Shown in pieces: positions 1-5,160 of a stretch of DNA of 5,160 nt (its first letter is position 1; every line of letters begins with the position of its first letter). The notes beneath the pieces were generated by a model. That model was given only the letters and a program-made list of their open reading frames with translations, did no database searches and was not told the origin of the DNA. The DNA comes from Pseudomonadota bacterium (GTDB taxonomy: Bacteria > Pseudomonadota > Alphaproteobacteria > Elsterales > Elsteraceae), in NCBI GenBank assembly GCA_016195115.1, contig JACQAI010000470.1, forward strand, positions 1 to 5,160, in the 5' to 3' direction. A program made the position numbers and the translations under genes.

Positions 1-726
1 GCGCGCCACCTGGTCGACGATCAGCAGCCGGTTGGCTTGCGTAATGGCATCGAGCCCCACGAGGACGGCCCCGACGTTCAAGCGAACTGCCGTTTCGAAG
101 GCGCGAGGCACATCCTCCGGACGGCGAACATCAAGAAGCTCAGCGTCGACGCCGAGCGACCGTGCCGCGTCCTTCGTGGCGTCCCACTGCGGCGGGATGA
201 TCGGGTTGCTCATGTTGCTGAAGAAGGCGATCCGGGCGATGCCCGGAATCGTCGTCTTCGCGAGCTCGACGCGTTTTGGCGCCAACTCGGTGACGAAGGC
301 GCTGAACCCGGTGATGTTTCTCCCCGGATGCGCCAGGCTTGCGACGACACCGACCCCAAGCGGCTCGCCGATCGCCGCCATCACCACCGGAATCGTCACG
401 GTGGCATTCTTGGCTGCGAGCGCGGCCGGCGTCCCTCGCGTTGCGATGAGATCTACCCGTAGGCGCACCAGTTCGGCGGCCAAATCGGGGAACCGTTCGC
501 CGCGACCCTCGGCGGAGCGATAGTCGAGCACGTAATTTTGCGGTTCGGCGTAGCCCAGCTCCTGGAGCCCCCTGCGAAAGGCATCGATCTGGGGCGCATT
601 CAATGCCGACGATATCGTCTCCAGGACGCCGATGCGCCAAACCTTGCCGGTCTGCTGCGCGCGTGCCGCGAGCGGCCAGGCTGCCGCCGCGCTGCCAACG
701 GCCGTGATGAAATCACGCCGCCTCAT
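1..726 (-). CDS. Gene F: ABC_sub_bind-family periplasmic substrate-binding protein, 3' end outside window
   Basis: The first 242 codons of a sixth paralogue run without a stop from ATG 726 to the window edge. The N-terminus MRRRDFITAVGSAAAAWPLAARAQQ is the clearest twin-arginine-type signal in the window (RRRDFI, then a hydrophobic stretch and an A-R-A cleavage region around residue 23). The mature part shows WRIGVLETISS (30-40), LQELGYAEPQNYVLDYRSAEGRGERFPDL (54-82), TIPVVMAAIGEPLG (111-124), SLAHPGRNITG (130-140), IARIAFFSNMSNP (163-175) and VLVGLDAITQANR (221-233). The C-terminal lobe should continue beyond base 1. Two conserved ligand-side loops differ from the other copies: GDPV is GEPL and RPGGN is HPGRN, which may indicate a different ligand. 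The start is set by the ATGA overlap with E and its Shine-Dalgarno. The substrate is unknown. Confidence 0.93.
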   Translation of the reverse strand, partial: MRRRDFITAVGSAAAAWPLAARAQQTGKVWRIGVLETISSALNAPQIDAFRRGLQELGYAEPQNYVLDYRSAEGRGERFPDLAAELVRLRVDLIATRGTPAALAAKNATVTIPVVMAAIGEPLGVGVVASLAHPGRNITGFSAFVTELAPKRVELAKTTIPGIARIAFFSNMSNPIIPPQWDATKDAARSLGVDAELLDVRRPEDVPRAFETAVRLNVGAVLVGLDAITQANRLLIVDQVAR

Positions 727-747
727 TCGATCACCTCGTCGGCGCGC
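723..747 (-). promoter_or_regulatory. E/F junction: coding-embedded Shine-Dalgarno and ATGA overlap (repeat copy 5)
   Basis: This is the fifth identical 25-nt copy, with the Shine-Dalgarno at 737-729 and the start of F at 726. The upstream frame of E stops at 860, 134 nt before the start of F, so coupling is broken and F would rely on this site for independent initiation. Confidence 0.83.
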
Positions 748-1579
748 AGCAAGATGCTCGGGGGAATCGTCAGGCCGAGCGCCGCGGCGGTCTTGAGGTT
801 GATCAACATTTCAAAACCGGTCGGCTGCTCGACCGGTAGATCTGACGGCCTCGCGCCCTTCAGGATCTTGTCGACATAGTCCGCAGCGCGCGGATAGTGG
901 ACATCGATCCTGGTCGTATAGGACATGAGGCCCCCGTCCCGAGCCCGAGCAAACGGGCAGTAGCACTGGCGCTCTCCACCAACGGCGCAGTTCCCGAATT
1001 CGTGGGGTTTCCCAGAAGCGCAACACGGCGTGCCGACGGCAACACTTCATGCAACATCTCGACCTGCTTGCCGGCCAATTCCGGCAGCATCGAAGTGGTC
1101 CCGGTAACATTGCCGCCAGGCCGGGCCAGGCTCTCGACCAGCCCGGCTCCGATAGGATTTCCGACGTGGACCATGACAATGGGAATAGTGGATGTGGCCC
1201 CACGCACCGCGACGCTGGAAGCGGCGGTGACCGCCACGATCACATCGCACATCGCCACCAACTCTCGCGCGAGCGCCGGCAACCGATCCAATGCGCCTCC
1301 CGCATAGCGGGCGTGAATTTGAATTGTCGATCCTTCGACGTGGCCCAACTCGCGCAAGCGATCCTGAAACGCCGCCCGCATCCTCATATTGCGAGGTTGC
1401 TGTTCCAGCCCGGGCCAAAGCATCCCGATCCGTCGCATCTCGCCCTGGGCTAGGGCAACCGCCGAACTCGTTGAACTGATGCCTGCCGCAGCGAACATTG
1501 CATGTGTTGCTAGACGAATGAGCCGACGCCTTCCTTCGAACTTCGACAGTTGCTTCAACTCCGGAAAGGCGCGCCTCAT
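723..1579 (-). pseudogene. Gene E: ABC_sub_bind-family substrate-binding protein, broken by ~190-nt internal deletion and frameshift
   Basis: The 5' part is open from ATG 1579 to about 938 (codon 214) and carries family sequence: RRIGMLWPG, HVEGSTIQIHARYAGGALDRLPAL, TIPIVMVHVGNPIGAGLVESLARPGGNVTG, VALLGNPTNSG and ATARLLGLG. It then runs out of frame and stops at 862-860. The 3' part resumes in another frame as DGGLMSYTTRIDVHYPRAADYVDKILKGARPSDLPVEQPT and ends in RADEVIE. In D, 65 residues separate LGL from GGLMSY. Here only 5 nt do, so about 190 nt are lost relative to D, covering most of the second lobe. The N-terminus is also unusual: a family-like start (MRRAF) precedes a second arginine cluster RRRLIRL at residues 17-23 and a hydrophobic stretch ending AVALAQ, so the signal region is about 17 residues longer than in its neighbours. 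GDPV of the paralogues reads GNPI. The gene is probably non-functional. Confidence 0.87.
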
Positions 1580-1600
1580 TCGATCACCTCGTCGGCGCGC
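1576..1600 (-). promoter_or_regulatory. D/E junction: coding-embedded Shine-Dalgarno and ATGA overlap (repeat copy 4)
   Basis: This is the fourth identical 25-nt copy, with the Shine-Dalgarno at 1590-1582 and the start of E at 1579. The intact gene D ends here, so translation should pass directly into the damaged gene E. Confidence 0.84.
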
Positions 1601-2556
1601 GCGAGGATGCTCGGCGGAATCGTCAAGCCGAGCGCCTTGGCGGTCCTGAGGTTGATGAACAGCTCGACTTTCGTGGACTGCTGAACCGGCAGGTTGGCCG
1701 GTTTCTCGCCCTTTAAAATGCGACCGGTATAGACACCAGCGAGACGGTACGAGTCAGTAATGCTGCCTCCGTAGCTCATTAGGCCGCCGGCCACGGCAAA
1801 CTCTCGATACTGGTAGATCGTCGGCACCGCGTAACGGGCCGAGAGCGCGCCGAGCTGTTTGCTCCGGCTATTGAAGAATGGATCACCGCTGCCGATCACG
1901 AGCCCGCCTGCCTGCAGTTGGACCAAGGTTGCGAAGACCGAATCGAGATCGCGCTCTGTGCTCGCATGGAGGAAGTGAAGCTGAAGTCCGAGGGTACGAG
2001 CTGCCGCCTGCATGTCTTGAGACACGGTCTCGGCAACGGGATTGGTCGGATTGACGAGCACCGCAATGATGGCCGCGGTAGGAACCAACTCGTGCAGCAA
2101 TTCTAACCGCTTCGGCCCCAGCTCCACGGCCTGCAAGGTTGCGCCCGTGAGGTTGCCACCTGGCCGGTCCAGGCTGGCAACCAAGCCAAGGCGCACCGGA
2201 TCGCCGCCCATGCTGAAGACAATCGGTATGGTCGTAGTTGCCATCTTTGCCGCGGGGGCCGCAGGCGTGCTAGTCGCGGCTATCACGGTCACCTGACGAC
2301 GGGCTAGGTCAGCGGCCAATGCGGGCAGTCGATCGTATTGCCCCGCCGCCCAGCGGTATTCGATCGCTACGTTCCGACCCTCGACATAGCCAGTTTCACT
2401 CAGGCCTTGGCGGAACGCGGCGACCATGGGCGCGTAAGTGTCTGGCGAAGCGCTGTTGAGGAACCCGATCACTGGCAACGCCGGCTGCTGCCCCGACGCG
2501 GCCAGCGGCCACGCTGCGGCGCCGCCGATCAGCGTCATGAACGCCCGTCGCATCAT
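1576..2556 (-). CDS. Gene D: intact ABC_sub_bind-family periplasmic substrate-binding protein (326 aa)
   Basis: This is a complete family member. The signal peptide MMRRAFMTLIGGAAAWPLAASGQQ (residues 1-24) is followed by VIGFLNSASPDTYAPMVAAF, YVEGRNVAIEYRWAAGQYDRLPAL, TIPIVFSMGGDPV (109-121), SLDRPGGNLTG (129-138, first G of PGGN at 133), VLVNPTNP (167-173), SGDPFFNSR (223-231), YREFAVAGGLMSYGG (250-264), GRILKGEKPANLP (278-290) and RADEVIE. Two adjacent ATGs begin the gene. The first (2556) makes the ATGA overlap with C and is preferred, and the second (2553) would remove only one residue. The base composition looks less GC-rich than in B. Hand counts give 36 G+C of 60 at 1741-1800 here against 47 of 60 at 4201-4260 in B, which hints that the modules have different origins. 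The ligand is unknown. It has the GRILxG subtype motif also seen in A. Confidence 0.95.
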   Translation of the reverse strand: MMRRAFMTLIGGAAAWPLAASGQQPALPVIGFLNSASPDTYAPMVAAFRQGLSETGYVEGRNVAIEYRWAAGQYDRLPALAADLARRQVTVIAATSTPAAPAAKMATTTIPIVFSMGGDPVRLGLVASLDRPGGNLTGATLQAVELGPKRLELLHELVPTAAIIAVLVNPTNPVAETVSQDMQAAARTLGLQLHFLHASTERDLDSVFATLVQLQAGGLVIGSGDPFFNSRSKQLGALSARYAVPTIYQYREFAVAGGLMSYGGSITDSYRLAGVYTGRILKGEKPANLPVQQSTKVELFINLRTAKALGLTIPPSILARADEVIE

Positions 2557-2577
2557 TCGATCACCTCGTCGGCGCGC
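2553..2577 (-). promoter_or_regulatory. C/D junction: coding-embedded Shine-Dalgarno and ATGA overlap (repeat copy 3)
   Basis: This is the third identical 25-nt copy, with the Shine-Dalgarno at 2567-2559. It differs just after the core: D reads ATGATGCG where the other four genes read ATGAGGCG, giving two consecutive start candidates (2556 and 2553). Both flanking genes are intact, so this junction should show ordinary coupled translation. Confidence 0.84.
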
Positions 2578-3515
2578 GCCAGGATGCTCGGTGGAATCGT
2601 CAGGCCGAGTGCGCGCGCGGTCTTGAGGTTGATCACCAGCTCGAACTTGGTCGGTTGCTGTATCGGAAGATCGGCCGGCTTGGCGCCCTTCAGGATCTTG
2701 TCGACATAGACCGCGGCCTCGCGATAGAGATCCGCAAGCCGCGGGCTGTACGACATCAGGCCGCCCTCCTCGGCGAACCACCTCGGGACCGAGACCGCCG
2801 GCAGACGACTGTTCAGTGCCAACTCGGCGGCGCGTTTGGTCGGAAGGCTGGGCTGGACGATGACGGCATCGATCCGTTCCCCGCTCAGTCGCGAAAACGC
2901 GACATCGAACGCCTCGTCCGCACGAACCATCACGGGCTGGATCTCGATACCCGCGGCCCGGCCGCCAAGCTGGATTTGCTCGAGGAAGGGTTTCGAAAAG
3001 GGATCCGATGGATTGCACAGCGCACCGACGCGGCGCACGCTCGGAATCATCTCGCGGATGAGCTCGACGCTTTTGCCCGCCAGCTCGGCGGTCACGCCGG
3101 CCATCCCCGTGATGTTGCCGCCCGGTCGGGCCAGGCTGGCGACCAGCCCCGTGCCGACCGGATCGCCCGAATCCGCCATGACGATCGGAATGTCCTTGGT
3201 CGCTTGCTTGGCCGCCTGGACGGTGGGCGTCTGCCAGGTGACGATGATGTCGACGCTCAGACGCACGAGGTCCGCCGCCAGGTCGGCGAGGCGTGCCGCC
3301 TGTCCTTCCGCCGATCGGAACTCGAACCGGACGGTCTGCCCGCCGACATAGCCAAGATCGCGCAGCGCTTCCTGGAACAGCCGCCAGAACGGTCCCGGAT
3401 CGGGATTTCCGGCGACCAGCACGCCGACTCTGGGCATGTGCCGCTGCTGCGCCCGCGCCGCCAGCGGCCACACCGCCGCGCCGCCGAGCCCGGCGAGGAC
3501 CGCGCGCCGCCTCAT
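2553..3515 (-). CDS. Gene C: intact ABC_sub_bind-family periplasmic substrate-binding protein (320 aa)
   Basis: This is a complete solute-binding protein of usual family length, predicted to be exported and to act in the periplasm with an unidentified ABC transporter. Residues 1-24 (MRRRAVLAGLGGAAVWPLAARAQQ) form an arginine-rich signal peptide that may use the Tat route, with probable cleavage after ARA. The mature part has the two-lobed layout of the family: RVGVLVAG at 29-36, YVGGQTVRFEFRSAEG at 56-71, IPIVMADSGDPVG at 109-121, SLARPGGNITG at 127-137, VGALCNPSDPF at 163-173, AVIVQPSL at 217-224, GGLMSYSPRL at 251-260, VDKILKGAKPADLP at 271-284 and the RADEVIE tail. The start at 3515 is chosen because it forms ATGA with the stop of B, has a strong Shine-Dalgarno and opens directly into the signal peptide. 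The frame stays open upstream through B but encodes no family sequence there. The ligand is unknown. Confidence 0.95.
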   Translation of the reverse strand: MRRRAVLAGLGGAAVWPLAARAQQRHMPRVGVLVAGNPDPGPFWRLFQEALRDLGYVGGQTVRFEFRSAEGQAARLADLAADLVRLSVDIIVTWQTPTVQAAKQATKDIPIVMADSGDPVGTGLVASLARPGGNITGMAGVTAELAGKSVELIREMIPSVRRVGALCNPSDPFSKPFLEQIQLGGRAAGIEIQPVMVRADEAFDVAFSRLSGERIDAVIVQPSLPTKRAAELALNSRLPAVSVPRWFAEEGGLMSYSPRLADLYREAAVYVDKILKGAKPADLPIQQPTKFELVINLKTARALGLTIPPSILARADEVIE

Positions 3516-3536
3516 TCGATCACCTCGTCGGCGCGC
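3512..3536 (-). promoter_or_regulatory. B/C junction: coding-embedded Shine-Dalgarno and ATGA overlap (repeat copy 2)
   Basis: This is the second identical 25-nt copy, with the Shine-Dalgarno at 3526-3518 and the start at 3515. Because B is frameshifted and its N-terminal frame stops at 4075, ribosomes from the start of B would not reach this site. Translation of C then depends on de novo initiation at this strong ribosome binding site. Confidence 0.83.
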
Positions 3537-4455
3537 AGCAGGATCGGGGTCGGAATGGTCAGGCCGAGCGCTGCGGCGGTCTTGAGATTGACCGCCAGCT
3601 CGTGCGCGGCTAGCTGCTCGACCGCGAGATCGCCCGGCTTGGCGCCCTTCAGGATCTTGTCGACATAGGCGGCGGCCTGTCGGTACCCGCGGCGCAGACT
3701 GACGCCGTACGCGATCAACCCACCGTCCGGGACGAACTCCGGAAAGCCATAGATGACCGGCCGCCGCAGACGTTCGGCCAGCCCGACGAGGCGCGGTCGC
3801 TGGCTGAAGAACAGCGGGGACTCGCCGACATAGAGCGCCTCGACCGCCTCGCGCTCGGCCACCGCGAAGGCCGCATCGAGCCCGGCCGCGCCGGTCACGG
3901 CGAACGTCCGGATCTCGAGATTCAGGGCCGCCGCCGCCGATGGCAGCGCTCGCTCGACGACCGTGCTCGGTGCATAGTCGGATTGAAGCAAGACGCCGAT
4001 CCGCGCCAGGCTCGGGACCAGCTCCCGCAGCAGCTGAAGCCGTTTTTCGACCAGCGCCGCGTCGACGGCAAAGATCACCCCCGTAACGTTGCCCTTTGGC
4101 CGCGCCAAGCTGTCGATTGCGCCGACCGGGTCGCGGTCTGGGCTGCCGCCACCGCCCCGAGGCCGCCCACGACCATGACTGCGGATCGGGCGGCGAGCAG
4201 CTCGACCGCCAGACCGGACAGCCGCTCGGGCGCGCCGTCGGCGAACCGGAGCTCGAGCGCGATGGTCTGGCCGTCGACATGGCCGAGCTCGCGCAGACCT
4301 TGCCGCAACGCGTCGATGCTGCGCGCGCCGGCCGCGGGTGACAGCGGCGACAGCACGCCGACCAACGGCCGACCCGAGGGTTGCTGGGCTCGCGCGACGA
4401 GCGGCCACGCGGCCGCCACGCCGGCGAACCGGGCGATGACCTCCCGCCGCCTCAT
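3512..4455 (-). pseudogene. Gene B: ABC_sub_bind-family substrate-binding protein, broken by internal deletion and frameshift
   Basis: The N-terminal half reads from ATG 4455 as MRRREVIARFAGVAAAWPLVARAQQ, a twin-arginine-like signal peptide. It continues in family sequence to VAAAQTAT (residues 102-109), then goes out of frame and stops at 4077-4075. The C-terminal half resumes in another frame with DPVGAIDSLARPKGNVTG at about 4131 and stays open to the stop at 3514-3512, ending LLRADEVIE. The missing stretch is the TIPIVF-type strand and following loop that every other copy has between these points. By alignment with gene C it is about 37 nt (inferred). The C-terminal half otherwise looks well preserved (LVPSLARIGVLL, YGFPEFVPDGGLIAYG, VDKILKGAKPGDL), which suggests recent inactivation. 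The usual RPGGN reads RPKGN here. The start is fixed by the ATGA overlap with A. An assembly error is possible but less likely than a true deletion. No functional full-length protein is expected. Confidence 0.88.
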
Positions 4456-4476
4456 TCGATCACCTCGTCGGCGCGC
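4452..4476 (-). promoter_or_regulatory. A/B junction: coding-embedded Shine-Dalgarno and ATGA start-stop overlap (repeat copy 1)
   Basis: GACGAGGTGATCGAATGA lies at the A/B boundary. GAGGTGATC (4466-4458) matches the complement of the 16S rRNA 3' end over 9 nt, and the spacing from its GAGG to the ATG at 4455 is 7 nt. The same bases encode the last residues of A (DEVIE, stop). The 25-nt core is identical at all five boundaries. It should couple translation of B to A. Confidence 0.85.
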
Positions 4477-5160
4477 AACAGGGTCGCCTGCGGAACGATC
4501 AGGCCGAGCGCCTTGGCGGCCTTGAGGTTGATGATGAGCTCGAAGGTCGTCGGCTGCTGCACCGGCAGGTCGGCCGGCTTGGCGCCATTGAGGATCCGGC
4601 CGGCATAGAAGCCGGCTTGGCGGAGCACCGCGGTGATGCGAGTTCCATAGCTCATCAGGCCGCCGGCGTCGGCGAACTCACGCCGATCATAGACCGCCGG
4701 AATCCCGTGGCGGGTCGCCAGCGCCACGAGACGATTGCGATGACCGATGAACAGCGGATCGGCCCCGAGGACGAGCGCGCCCGCCTGGTGTCGGCGAAGC
4801 TCGCTGAACGCGCTTTCGAAGTCGCTCTCCGAGCCGGCGCTCAGGACGACGAGCTGGCGACCGCTTGCGCGCATCGCCGCCTCGACCTCGCGCACCTCGC
4901 TCTCGGTGTTCGAATTGTCTGGATTTGCCAGCATGGCGATCACGGCAGCGTCGGGCACCAGCTCGCGCAACAGCTCCAGCCGCTTTCCAGCGAGCGCGAC
5001 GGCAAGGAAGGTCACGCCCGTGACGTTGCCGCCGGGCCGGCTCAAGCTGGCGACGATGCCGAACTTGACCGGATCGTCGCCGCTCGTGAAGACGATCGGG
5101 ATGGTCTCGGTCGCGCGTTTCGCGGCGAGCGCCACGCCGACGCCGCCATTCGTGACAATC
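4452..5160 (-). CDS. Gene A: ABC_sub_bind-family periplasmic substrate-binding protein, 5' end outside window
   Basis: This is the C-terminal part (236 codons plus one base) of a periplasmic solute-binding protein of the PF04392/COG2984 type. The reading frame is open to the window edge and starts there as IVTNGGVGVALAAKRATETIPIV, so the signal peptide and first beta strands lie outside. Visible family landmarks, in order, are TIPIVFTSGDDPV, SLSRPGGNVTG, GKRLELLRELVPDA, a NPDN turn, LGADPLF, YDRREFADAGGLMSYG, GRILNGAKPADLPVQQPTTFELIINLKAAKALGL and the terminal RADEVIE. The GTG at 5135 is an internal valine rather than the start, because family sequence continues upstream of it. The stop overlaps the ATG of gene B. 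With D it shares a GRILxG motif where B, C and E have VDKILKG. Such proteins normally deliver a small ligand to an inner-membrane ABC permease. The ligand is unknown and no permease is in view. Confidence 0.93.
   Translation of the reverse strand, partial: IVTNGGVGVALAAKRATETIPIVFTSGDDPVKFGIVASLSRPGGNVTGVTFLAVALAGKRLELLRELVPDAAVIAMLANPDNSNTESEVREVEAAMRASGRQLVVLSAGSESDFESAFSELRRHQAGALVLGADPLFIGHRNRLVALATRHGIPAVYDRREFADAGGLMSYGTRITAVLRQAGFYAGRILNGAKPADLPVQQPTTFELIINLKAAKALGLIVPQATLLRADEVIE

Noticed and set aside
723..747. The junction repeats as integron attC-like or other site-specific recombination sites
   Set aside because: The core has no inverted-repeat structure of attC type and no integrase is in the window. 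Its content is fully explained by C-terminal codons, Shine-Dalgarno and start codon.
1576..3471. A 631-codon minus-strand frame that could be read as a fusion protein ending in gene D
   Set aside because: Its first half is gene C in the wrong frame, arginine-rich and without family sequence. Family homology starts exactly at the D signal peptide at 2556, after the strong Shine-Dalgarno.
2655..3668. A 337-codon open frame on the plus strand, antisense to genes C and B
   Set aside because: It mirrors the high-GC minus-strand genes, shows no family features, has no fitting ribosome binding site, and spans the B/C junction on the opposite strand.
4075..4180. Programmed ribosomal frameshifting in gene B
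   Set aside because: A conserved strand is missing as well as the frame being changed, and no slippery heptamer or stimulatory structure is evident. A deletion explains both.
2553..4280. A 575-codon minus-strand frame suggesting a longer gene C
   Set aside because: The upstream part is B read out of frame. C has its own signal peptide and ATGA start at 3515.
1..5160. Promoters, terminators, small RNAs or CRISPR arrays within the array
   Set aside because: There is no intergenic space, and no hairpin-plus-T-run or short regularly spaced repeat was seen. The only repeats are gene-length spaced.

Overview
The window is one uninterrupted block of minus-strand coding DNA. It holds six tandem paralogues of a single periplasmic substrate-binding protein family (ABC_sub_bind type, Pfam PF04392 / COG2984, recognised from memory and not searched). 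The high GC content, the arginine-rich signal peptides ending in PLAARAQQ-like sequence, and the family expansion itself suggest an alphaproteobacterium of the Hyphomicrobiales, such as a Bradyrhizobium or Rhodopseudomonas relative. This assignment is an inference.

Layout in the direction of transcription, from high to low coordinates: gene A (5160-4452, its 5' end lies outside the window), gene B (4455-3512, broken by a short internal deletion and frameshift), gene C (3515-2553, intact, 320 aa), gene D (2556-1576, intact, 326 aa), gene E (1579-723, broken by a larger internal deletion) and gene F (726-1, its 3' end lies outside the window). There is no intergenic space. Every stop codon overlaps the next start as ATGA. 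No promoter, terminator, RNA gene, mobile element, CRISPR array, permease or ABC ATPase is visible.

The most striking feature is the junction. The same 25 nucleotides occur at all five gene boundaries. They encode the invariant C-terminal residues (R-A-D-E-V-I-E, stop), a 9-nt Shine-Dalgarno match to the 3' end of 16S rRNA (GAGGTGATC) and the overlapping start of the next gene. The C-terminal tail of each protein is therefore also the ribosome binding site of the next, which makes each gene a self-contained module that could be added, removed or swapped by recombination at the shared boundary.

Four of the six copies are open as far as they can be seen. B and E carry out-of-frame internal deletions of about 37 and 190 nt relative to their neighbours. 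The B deletion looks like a microhomology event. Together, the seamless joints, a shared 3' sequence block in B, C and E, and composition differences between modules point to a redundant array shaped by duplication, recombination and decay. The ligands are unknown. Any transporter partner would have to be encoded elsewhere.
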